This document shows, in pieces, positions 33,956 through 41,967 of a stretch of DNA of 64,000 nucleotides. The position numbers and the translations under genes are program-made. The notes under the pieces are model-generated. The model worked only from the letters and a program-made list of their open reading frames with translations. It had not been told where the DNA came from and did not search any database. Source of the stretch: Gramella sp. Hel_I_59 (GTDB taxonomy: Bacteria; Bacteroidota; Bacteroidia; Flavobacteriales; Flavobacteriaceae); assembly GCF_006714895.1 (NCBI RefSeq), contig NZ_VFME01000001.1:620001-684000 (forward strand), given 5' to 3'. Every line of letters begins with the position of its first letter. The stretch's first letter is position 1.

Positions 33956-35271
33956 TAGCTTCTTATTCTTTCAAGTTGTTCGATCACACCGCTATGAGTA
34001 ATAGTGTTTTTAGTGAAGTACTTGATCATTTGTTGTTTTTCGTCTTCGGTAGCCTGTTGCTGGTTAAGGATATTCATCAAGTGCATTTTCATGTGTCCTT
34101 GCTGAATTCCGGTAGTAGTCAGTGATTTTACCGCGGCAAAATTCTGAGCTAATCCCGCAACCGCTGTAATTTTCATTAGCTCTTCCGCAGAAGGATCCTG
34201 CAGCATTTTAAGTGCAAGTTTTACCAATGGATGCAGCGAGGTAAGACCACCTACGGTTCCTAACGCAAGTGGAATTTCCATCCAGAAGTGGAATATATCA
34301 TTTTCGACCTTAGCATGAGTCAGGCTTGTATATTGTCCGTTTCTGGAAGCATAGGCATGAATTCCGGCTTCAACAGCACGAAAATCATTTCCTGTAGCCA
34401 GTACAACTGCATCAATCCCGTTCATAATCCCTTTGTTGTGGGTAACCGCGCGATAAGGTTCGATTTCGGCAATTTTAATAGCTTGAATAAACTTTTCAGC
34501 GAAATCTTTACCCTGTATCTCAGGATTGTCTGATAATTGATCTACCGGACAGGAAACTTCGGCCCGTGCGATACATTCAGGAACATAATTTGAAAGAATG
34601 CTTATGACAATTTCCAGCTGTTTTTCTTCTTCTGAAAAATAGTTGGTTGTTCTGGCATTGTTGCGCAAAACTTCTGCAAATTTCTCCAGGCAGGAATTGA
34701 TGAAATTCGCACCCATGGAATCACGCGTATCGAATTTCACAAATAGCTGGTAATAATTGTCAAGATCTGAAGTTTTATCGATTAACTGAAGATCCAGAAT
34801 ACCACCGCCACGTTTTTCCATATTTCTGGTAATTGGAGCTACTGCATCGATCAATTTTTGACGGTTTTCCTCAAAAAACTGAATCAGATGTTTCTTCCTG
34901 CCCTTGAACATAAAATGAACCTGGCCAATCTTGGTCATATTGAGAACTTCAGCTTTAAAACCTCCGCGTTCACCCCAGAATTTAGCCGCTTTGCTCGCTG
35001 CAGCAACTACCGAACTTTCTTCAATCGCCATTGGTATGGTGTAAAGACGATCGTTGATCTTAAAATTTGGCGCAATCCCAAAGGGAAGATAATAGTTGGA
35101 AATCGTGTTCTCTATAAATTCGTCATGTAGCTTTTGCAGGCTTTCATCTGTATTCCAGTAGTTCTGGAGAATAGCTGCAGCTTCAGGAGTCTTTGAAAGA
35201 TAGTTTTCAGCTAGCCAGTCGATCTTTTGTTGCTTACTGAGCTTGGAAAATCCGTTAACGGGTTTGGTCAT
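33955..35271 (-). CDS. Class II hydroxymethylglutaryl-CoA reductase
   Basis: Reduces HMG-CoA to mevalonate, or the reverse in degradative organisms, at the head of isoprenoid synthesis. 438 aa from ATG 35271 (MTKPVNGFSKLS). An in-frame GTG at 35292 is possible but overlaps the -7 box. Conserved residues: Glu in PMAIEESSVVAAASKAAKFW, Asp in RDSMGANFIN, Lys in HNKGIMNGIDAV and His in GIQQGHMKMHL. The soluble form, the small size and ENVKAS-like motifs EESSVVAAA place it in class II. Followed by the GHMP kinase with one overlapping base. Confidence 0.94.
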   Translation of the reverse strand: MTKPVNGFSKLSKQQKIDWLAENYLSKTPEAAAILQNYWNTDESLQKLHDEFIENTISNYYLPFGIAPNFKINDRLYTIPMAIEESSVVAAASKAAKFWGERGGFKAEVLNMTKIGQVHFMFKGRKKHLIQFFEENRQKLIDAVAPITRNMEKRGGGILDLQLIDKTSDLDNYYQLFVKFDTRDSMGANFINSCLEKFAEVLRNNARTTNYFSEEEKQLEIVISILSNYVPECIARAEVSCPVDQLSDNPEIQGKDFAEKFIQAIKIAEIEPYRAVTHNKGIMNGIDAVVLATGNDFRAVEAGIHAYASRNGQYTSLTHAKVENDIFHFWMEIPLALGTVGGLTSLHPLVKLALKMLQDPSAEELMKITAVAGLAQNFAAVKSLTTTGIQQGHMKMHLMNILNQQQATEDEKQQMIKYFTKNTITHSGVIEQLERIRS

Positions 35272-35291
35272 CTTAGTAGTTTTCAGGAGCA

Positions 35292-35299
35292 CAAAGATA
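35292..35299 (-). promoter_or_regulatory. -7 box of the HMGR operon
   Basis: Minus strand TATCTTTG, a perfect TAnnTTTG, with TTG (35324-35322) 22 bp upstream. It ends about 20 bases before the ATG at 35271. Confidence 0.6.
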
Positions 35300-35450
35300 C
35301 GAAGCTATATTAAGACCTGCACAAGGCTGATTTTGATCATTCACAAAGGCTGATCTCTTTAACACTTACTTAGTAATTTACAAGAATCGATAGTCATTTT
35401 TTGGTTAAATTTTAGTAAACTTGGCCTGCATTAAATATTCTACAAATTTT

Positions 35451-37622
35451 ATGAAATTCCCCTATACTTTTGTTGCCTTTCTACTCATGGCGACTTCAGT
35501 GCTATCTGCACAAAAAAAGGAAGTTAGTCTTGAAGAGATCTGGAGTGGCAGCTTCCGTCAGGAAAGACTTCAGTCACTGCAATCCTTGAATAATGGTGAG
35601 GAATATGTGGTAATGAACCGCGATCGCGAATCCGGTACGGTGAGTATCGATATTTACAGTTATAAAACTGGTAAAAAAACCCGCACACTTCTAAACAGTA
35701 AGGATCTTACCGAAATCAAAAGTTTTCAAAGTTTCAAATTCAGCGAAGACGAGAATAAAATTTTACTTTCTACTGAAATTGAGCCTATTTACAGACGTTC
35801 TTCCAGAGAAGTTGTTCATATCTACGATGTAGCTTCTAAGAAACTTACCAAAGTGAGCGATGACAAAATTCAGGAGGCTTCTTTTTCTCCAGATAATTCC
35901 AAGCTTGCTTATGTTTTCGAAAACAACATTTATATTCTGGATCTAAAGTCTATGGAACGCACGCAGGTGACCATGGATGGGGAAATCAATAGTATTATTA
36001 ACGGGATTACAGACTGGGTTTATGAAGAAGAATTTTCTTTTGTAAAAGCTTTTGCATGGAACCCAACCGGTGAAAAGATCGCTTACTTGAGATTTGATGA
36101 ATCGGCAGTTCCGGAATTCTCTATGGATCTCTTCGGAAAAGACCTTTACCCAACACAACAGGTTTTTAAATATCCAAAGGCGGGTGAGTCTAATTCAGAA
36201 GTTAGTCTGCATATGTACGATGTAGAAGCGAACTCTTCCGAAGAAATTAAACTGGGAGATTATGCAGACTTCTATATTCCGCGAATTAAATGGTCTTCAG
36301 AAGATATGCTGCTAAGCGTTCAGGTTTTGAACAGGCACCAGAATAATCTTGACCTTATTTTCGTGAATGCTGAAAATAATGAAGCAAATGTAGTCTTGAA
36401 TGAAACTGACAAGGCTTATGTTGATATTACAGATAATCTAACGTTCCTTGAAGACAATAGTTTTATCTGGACCAGCGAAAAGGATGGTTGGAATCATATT
36501 TACCACTATGCTGAAGATGGAAAGTTGATCGACCAGATTACTTCAGGGCAATGGGAAGTGACCAATTATTACGGTTATGATAAAAAAGCTAAACGCATCT
36601 ATTTTCAAAGTACTGAAAATGGAAGTGTGAATCGTGATGTATATGCTATTAAGCCAAACGGTAAATCTAAAACCAGACTTACAGAGAAAGATGGTACGAA
36701 TTCTGCCGATTTCAGTGCAGATTACACCTATTTCATCAACACATTTACGAATGTAAATACTCCGCCAGTTTATACCCTGCACAAGGCAAAAGATGGTAAA
36801 CAGGTGCGTGAGATCCTTAATAATAACGAGCTCCTTAAAAATAATGAATCTTACCAATTTTCTCCAAAAGAACTTTCAAGTATTGAAATAAACGGCAACG
36901 AACTGAATATGTGGACGATCAAACCGGCAAACTTTGATGAAAATAAGGAATATCCGGTATTGATGTTTCAGTATTCAGGTCCCGGATCACAGTCGGTTTC
37001 CAATGCATATTTTGGAAGTAATGATTACTGGTATCAATTACTGGCGAACAAAGGTTATATGATCGTTTGTATTGATGGAAGAGGAACCGGTTTTAAAGGA
37101 GCCGACTTCAAAAAAGTGACTTACCAGGAACTAGGGAAATTTGAAGTAGAGGATCAAATCGCAGCAGCGAAACAATTAGCTGAAAAAAGTTATGTGGATG
37201 CAGATCGTATTGGAATCTGGGGCTGGTCTTATGGTGGTTTTATGTCTTCCAATGCAATCCTGAAAGGAAACGATGTATTTTCCATGGCGATCGCCGTGGC
37301 TCCGGTTACAAGCTGGAGATTTTACGATACTGTTTATACTGAAAGATATATGCGTACTCCGCAGGAAAATGCGTCTGGATATGATGAGAATTCCCCGCTA
37401 AGTCATGCAGATAAGCTTGAAGGTGATTACCTGCTTATTCACGGTGGTGGAGATGACAATGTACATGTGCAAAATACGATGCGCATGGTTGAAGAATTAG
37501 TGCAGGCAAATAAACAATTTGACTGGGCTATTTATCCAGATAGAAATCATGGAATTTACGGTGGAAACACCAGGCTTCATCTTTACCAGATGATGACAGA
37601 CTTTATACTCGAAAAACTTTAA
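35451..37622 (+). CDS. Dipeptidyl peptidase IV family serine protease
   Basis: 723 aa from ATG 35451, where the signal peptide MKFPYTFVAFLLMATSVLSA begins; an upstream TTG extension adds nothing useful. An eight-bladed propeller (about 50-480) precedes an alpha/beta-hydrolase domain (about 490-720). The triad is S593 (GWSYGGF), D668 or D669 (GGGDDNVH) and H700 (DRNHGIYG). The N-terminus-binding double Glu is present in DWVYEEEF, which marks DPP IV rather than prolyl oligopeptidase. It should release X-Pro or X-Ala dipeptides outside the inner membrane. Two peptide transporters follow after 18 and 12 bp, so the dipeptides are likely taken up directly. Confidence 0.94.
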   Translation: MKFPYTFVAFLLMATSVLSAQKKEVSLEEIWSGSFRQERLQSLQSLNNGEEYVVMNRDRESGTVSIDIYSYKTGKKTRTLLNSKDLTEIKSFQSFKFSEDENKILLSTEIEPIYRRSSREVVHIYDVASKKLTKVSDDKIQEASFSPDNSKLAYVFENNIYILDLKSMERTQVTMDGEINSIINGITDWVYEEEFSFVKAFAWNPTGEKIAYLRFDESAVPEFSMDLFGKDLYPTQQVFKYPKAGESNSEVSLHMYDVEANSSEEIKLGDYADFYIPRIKWSSEDMLLSVQVLNRHQNNLDLIFVNAENNEANVVLNETDKAYVDITDNLTFLEDNSFIWTSEKDGWNHIYHYAEDGKLIDQITSGQWEVTNYYGYDKKAKRIYFQSTENGSVNRDVYAIKPNGKSKTRLTEKDGTNSADFSADYTYFINTFTNVNTPPVYTLHKAKDGKQVREILNNNELLKNNESYQFSPKELSSIEINGNELNMWTIKPANFDENKEYPVLMFQYSGPGSQSVSNAYFGSNDYWYQLLANKGYMIVCIDGRGTGFKGADFKKVTYQELGKFEVEDQIAAAKQLAEKSYVDADRIGIWGWSYGGFMSSNAILKGNDVFSMAIAVAPVTSWRFYDTVYTERYMRTPQENASGYDENSPLSHADKLEGDYLLIHGGGDDNVHVQNTMRMVEELVQANKQFDWAIYPDRNHGIYGGNTRLHLYQMMTDFILEKL

Positions 37623-37640
37623 TCTAATACTCTCATATTA

Positions 37641-39542
37641 ATGGCAACTCAAGACGTACGCGCTAATCAAAAAGAATTATTTGGCCACCCGGTTGGTCTC
37701 TATATTTTATTTTTCACTGAAATGTGGGAGCGTTTTTCCTATTATGGAATGCGTGCAATTCTGGTACTTTATCTTGTAAGTGCCACTACAGGAGGAAATG
37801 CAGGTTTAGGCTGGACAGGTGGAGAAGCGATCGCGCTTTATGGCTGGTATACCATGCTGGTATATGTGGCATCCATTCCCGGAGGTATCATCGCAGATAA
37901 GCTATTAGGGCAGAAGAAAACTGTGCTGGTTGGAGGTATTGTGCTGGTTGTAGGACATGGTATTCTTGCAGTGGAAGAAATGTGGGCTTTTTACTCAGGT
38001 CTTGCTTTGATCATCGCCGGAGTAGGAATGCTTAAACCGAATATTTCTACGATGGTTGGTGGACTTTATAAGGAAGGTGATATTAGAAGAGATAAAGGAT
38101 TTACTATATTTTATATCGGGATCAACCTTGGAGCTTTTCTTTCCAGTTTGATCGTAGGATATGTTGGAGAAGAAATAGGATGGCACTGGGGATTCGGTCT
38201 TGCGGGAATCGCGATGGCTTTAGGTCTTCTGGTTTATCTATGGGGGCAGAAGTACCTTGTAAATGTTGGTAACCTACTTTCAAAAGCAGAGCGTAGTGAA
38301 GGAGCTTCTCTTGGGAACATGTTCAGTAAATTGCTGAAATCACCATTACAGCTAGGAATTACAGCTGTTTTAATGGCTGGATCTGTTTACTATCTGATCT
38401 TTGAATCCTTACCTTACGGTTTACTTTATATCTTCCTAACTTTGGTTACAGCCTTAATGCTGATGGTTTATAAAGACCTTACTACCCAAATAATGAAAGA
38501 CCGTTACGTAGTAATGATCTTATCATTTCTATTAGTAGTTGTATTCTGGGGTGCTTTCGAGCAGGCTGGTGGATTAATGAATATTTATGCGCTGGATAAA
38601 ACTGATAGATCTATCCCATTCGATTTACCTTTAATTGGTAACGAAGTTCCAGCGACATGGTTCCAGTCACTGAATGCAATGTTCATTATCATATTTGGTG
38701 TGGTCATCGCAAACTTCTGGGCTAAGAGAAAACTTAAGAATAAAGAGGCTTCGTCTATTTTTAAAATGGCGACCGGTGTGATTATTATGGGTCTTGGATT
38801 CATCTTTATGGCGATGGCTGCGAAAAGCTATACTCCTTACGATGAAAAGGCGGCAATGTACTGGTTGGTTCTTGCTTATTTACTGCATACTATCGGGGAG
38901 CTTTGTTCTTCACCAGTAGCGCTTTCATTCATTACTAAACTTGCTCCGGTCAAATATGCATCTCTTATGATGGGTGTTTATTTTGCAGCGACAGGTCTGG
39001 GTAACAAAGTTGCAGGTGTGATTGGAGAATTTTCTCAGGGAGAGCCAATGGTAGTGAATCTTAATGCTACCGGTTCACAGATGACCCAGAACCTTCAAAT
39101 CAACGATTCTGTAGTGGATAAACAACAGGATTTCAGACTAGCAGGAAATGTTTATGAAGAAAATGGGGAATTGAAACTTACCACGCTGGAAGGGAATGAG
39201 CCAATGCTTGATTTCATTCAGTTTAAGGATAGTGAAAGAAGCAACGAAGTAGTTGAAACTTTACAGGAGGAAAACGTTACTGCTGAAGATCCTTACCATG
39301 TATTGATAGATTTCAAACAAGGTGATGAGAAAAAAGGATGGAGTGGAAACTTCATAGTGGAAGAAATTCAAACCGATATGGAATACAAGACCTTCTGGGG
39401 AATTACCATATTTACGGCAATTTTCGGTTTACTTGTGATTCTATTGTTGAAGCCTTTAAAGAGACTTACTCATGGAGTTGAGGATAATGAAGCTGAACTA
39501 CCACAACAGGAGAATTTTGAACTTGGTGATACGCAGTCTTAA
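37641..39542 (+). CDS. POT-family proton-coupled peptide transporter with a large late insertion
   Basis: 633 aa, 14 or so membrane segments. The family motif is present near the start: FFTEMWERFSYYGMRAILVL (E-x-x-E-R), and GMLKPNISTMVGGLY is a second landmark. Imports di- and tripeptides with protons. Between the last two helices, from about 39021 to 39390 (residues about 461-583), lies a hydrophilic stretch with beta-like segments (GNVYEENGELKLTTLEGNEP). The paralogue downstream lacks it. Sandwiched between the DPP IV gene and a second POT gene in one operon. Confidence 0.93.
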   Translation: MATQDVRANQKELFGHPVGLYILFFTEMWERFSYYGMRAILVLYLVSATTGGNAGLGWTGGEAIALYGWYTMLVYVASIPGGIIADKLLGQKKTVLVGGIVLVVGHGILAVEEMWAFYSGLALIIAGVGMLKPNISTMVGGLYKEGDIRRDKGFTIFYIGINLGAFLSSLIVGYVGEEIGWHWGFGLAGIAMALGLLVYLWGQKYLVNVGNLLSKAERSEGASLGNMFSKLLKSPLQLGITAVLMAGSVYYLIFESLPYGLLYIFLTLVTALMLMVYKDLTTQIMKDRYVVMILSFLLVVVFWGAFEQAGGLMNIYALDKTDRSIPFDLPLIGNEVPATWFQSLNAMFIIIFGVVIANFWAKRKLKNKEASSIFKMATGVIIMGLGFIFMAMAAKSYTPYDEKAAMYWLVLAYLLHTIGELCSSPVALSFITKLAPVKYASLMMGVYFAATGLGNKVAGVIGEFSQGEPMVVNLNATGSQMTQNLQINDSVVDKQQDFRLAGNVYEENGELKLTTLEGNEPMLDFIQFKDSERSNEVVETLQEENVTAEDPYHVLIDFKQGDEKKGWSGNFIVEEIQTDMEYKTFWGITIFTAIFGLLVILLLKPLKRLTHGVEDNEAELPQQENFELGDTQS

Positions 39543-39554
39543 TATCATTTAAAT

Positions 39555-41342
39555 ATGACAGCCAGCGGAGAAGTTAATGTTGAAAATGACTTTTTTAAAA
39601 GTAAAGTTTTAGGCCATCCTGCAGGACTTTTTGTCCTCTTCTTTACCGAAATGTGGGAACGCTTTTCGTTCTACGGAATGCGGGTGCTTTTGGTGAATTT
39701 CCTAACGATGGCTATCGTAGGAGTCGATAATCCCGGTTGGGGATGGACTGCCGAGAATGCCGGAGCTCTCTTCGGAACATATGCTGGACTGCTATATTTA
39801 ACTCCAATTCTTGGCGGACTCATCGCAGATAAGTTTACTGGCTACCGCTGGGCGGTAATTATAGGTGCTGCGATAATGACCCTTGGTCATGCATCCATGG
39901 CGTTGGAAACTGAAACTTCCCTTTACCTGGGACTTGGTTTATTGGTGATTGGAACGGGTTTCTTTAAACCGAATATCACCTCGATCATTTCTGAAATGTA
40001 TGAAGGCAAAACTGATAAAAAAGATGGTGCATACACTATCTTTTATATGGGTGTAAATGCGGGCGCATTCTTCGGAATGATGCTTTGCGGATATCTTGCT
40101 GAAAAAATTGGCTGGAGCTGGGGATTTGGCCTTGCAGGAATCTTTATGCTTCTAGGAACCTTACAATTCTGGCTGGCTAAACCTCTATTTGGGAAAATAG
40201 GTGGAGTACCAGACAAAGAATTGGAAGCAAAGCACCTAAAAGAAGAGGAAAGTAAAGGTGTAAGTCATAAGCCTAATCCTTTTACTTTACTCGATAAAAT
40301 TCTGGTATTCGCATCTGCCACCATTGGATTGCTCTATCTTATCAATGATCCGGTTTCGAGGATCGGTGATCTGAACTTACTTCCAGTCGTGATGCCTTTT
40401 GATCTTGGAGGTGAACCATTTTCAGGACCAATTGGAATGGCTTTGCTTGGTCTGGCGCTATTTCTGGTGTTGGTTATCTCAAGAATTTCTCGTTATGCCC
40501 CTGTAGTTAGAGACAGATTAATAGCAGTGATCATTTTTGCTGTGTTTACAGTGTTTTTCTTTTTGGCATTTGAACAGGGAGCCTCATCACTTATCATTTT
40601 TGCTAGAGATAATGTAGACAGGGTACTTACCGGAAACTCAGCGATGATCTTTAATGTTATTAATGCACTGCTTACGGTAGTTCCGCTCGCAATCATTACC
40701 TGGGTACTTTATCTTTTATGGAAACAGACTTTTTCAAAAATACCCGGTTCTAATATCATCCTGGGAATATGCTTTGCGGGGATCTGGGCTCTGGTGATCT
40801 GGATGTTAGTGCGTGAATTTTCAGCAACAACGACCGAGATCACCGTATCATGGTTTAGTATTTTGAACTCCTTCTTTATTATAGTATTTGCCTCTTTCTT
40901 CTCGAAATGGTGGGAGAGTAAATACAATCCCTCTGCTGCTTACAAATACTGCTTTGGGCTTGTGCTTCTTGGACTCGGATTTGGACTACTGGCTCTCGGG
41001 TCAAGCGGACTAGCAGAAGGAGCAAAAGTGAGCATGATCTGGCTTATTCTGGCCTACTTGTTACATACCCTTGGTGAATTATGTTTATCGCCACTTGGAT
41101 TATCTTATGTAAGTAAACTGGTGCCAGCAAGAATGATCGCCTTTATGTTTGGAATGTGGTACCTGGCGATAGCCATTGGAAACAAACTTGCCGGTTCACT
41201 TGGAGGTATGATCGAATCTGTTACAGAACAGTATGACCTTTCTACCTTCTTCCTCATATTCACGATAGTTCCTATCGCCGGTGGATTATTAGTAGCGTTG
41301 CTGAATCCATTGCTGAAGAAATTAATGCACGGAATCAAATAA
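39555..41342 (+). CDS. POT-family proton-coupled peptide transporter
   Basis: 595 aa. The start parallels its neighbour closely: LGHPAGLFVLFFTEMWERFS and FYGMRVLLVNFLTM, with FFKPNITSIISEMYEGKTDK later. It lacks the long insertion; here only IESVTEQYDLSTF joins the last two helices. The two genes are 12 bp apart and clearly paralogous, perhaps with different peptide ranges. The middle region between helices 6 and 7 is slightly longer. A hairpin terminator follows. Confidence 0.93.
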   Translation: MTASGEVNVENDFFKSKVLGHPAGLFVLFFTEMWERFSFYGMRVLLVNFLTMAIVGVDNPGWGWTAENAGALFGTYAGLLYLTPILGGLIADKFTGYRWAVIIGAAIMTLGHASMALETETSLYLGLGLLVIGTGFFKPNITSIISEMYEGKTDKKDGAYTIFYMGVNAGAFFGMMLCGYLAEKIGWSWGFGLAGIFMLLGTLQFWLAKPLFGKIGGVPDKELEAKHLKEEESKGVSHKPNPFTLLDKILVFASATIGLLYLINDPVSRIGDLNLLPVVMPFDLGGEPFSGPIGMALLGLALFLVLVISRISRYAPVVRDRLIAVIIFAVFTVFFFLAFEQGASSLIIFARDNVDRVLTGNSAMIFNVINALLTVVPLAIITWVLYLLWKQTFSKIPGSNIILGICFAGIWALVIWMLVREFSATTTEITVSWFSILNSFFIIVFASFFSKWWESKYNPSAAYKYCFGLVLLGLGFGLLALGSSGLAEGAKVSMIWLILAYLLHTLGELCLSPLGLSYVSKLVPARMIAFMFGMWYLAIAIGNKLAGSLGGMIESVTEQYDLSTFFLIFTIVPIAGGLLVALLNPLLKKLMHGIK

Positions 41343-41358
41343 TTAAAGCTTTATCAAT

Positions 41359-41388
41359 GCGTTTCTATTAGCTTAGGAACGCTTTTTG
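41359..41388 (+). terminator. Terminator after the second POT gene
   Basis: GCGTTTC (41359-41365), 10-nt loop, GGAACGC (41376-41382) with one G-T pair, then TTTTTG. Confidence 0.65.
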
Positions 41389-41417
41389 CTTTTAGCTAAA
41401 TTCATTAATTTTAGCTT

Positions 41418-41960
41418 ATGAAAAAACTAATATTCTTTCTAACATTTATATCGGCTGTTTCAGCGGTACAGGCTCAGGAGATTAACTGGATGAGCATGAA
41501 CGAAGCTCTGGAAGCTCAAAAGAAAGAGCCAAGAAAGATCTTTGTAGATGCTTATACTACCTGGTGTGGTCCATGTAAACTTCTGGATAAAAATACCTTT
41601 GGTAATAAAGATGTAGCCAACTATATCAACAAACATTATTATGCCGTAAAGTTTAATGCTGAAGGTAACGAAGTGGTTAAATACAATGACAAGGTATTCA
41701 AGAATCCAAATTACCAGGCAGACAAAAAAGGAAGAAATTCTGTACATGAATTTGCGTTGGCAATGGGAGTGAACGCTTACCCAACGATGGTATTCTTTGA
41801 TGAAAAAGGCAAGTTTCTTTCTCCTCTAAAAGGATATCTTACTCCTAAAAAACTGGAAATATTCTTGAAGGTTTTTGCTTCCAATGATTACAAAAATGTA
41901 ACTACAGAGGAAGACTGGAAAGCTTACCAGGAGAACTTCGAAAATAAATTCTCGGGTTAG
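41418..41960 (+). CDS. Secreted thioredoxin-fold protein
   Basis: 180 aa with signal peptide MKKLIFFLTFISAVSAVQAQ. The thioredoxin_7/DUF255-like domain has the active site TTWCGPCKLLDKNTF, and the cis-proline region is NAYPTMVFFDE. It should act as a periplasmic disulfide reductase or oxidase. Possible -33/-7 elements (TTTTTG, 17 bp, TAATTTTA) lie upstream, after the POT terminator, so it may be a separate unit. Only 7 bp separate its stop from the convergent comEC stop. Confidence 0.9.
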   Translation: MKKLIFFLTFISAVSAVQAQEINWMSMNEALEAQKKEPRKIFVDAYTTWCGPCKLLDKNTFGNKDVANYINKHYYAVKFNAEGNEVVKYNDKVFKNPNYQADKKGRNSVHEFALAMGVNAYPTMVFFDEKGKFLSPLKGYLTPKKLEIFLKVFASNDYKNVTTEEDWKAYQENFENKFSG

Positions 41961-41967
41961 AAATTCA

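Noticed and set aside
35421..35450. TTG start of the DPP IV gene
   Set aside because: The extra ten residues precede a perfect signal peptide that starts at ATG 35451.
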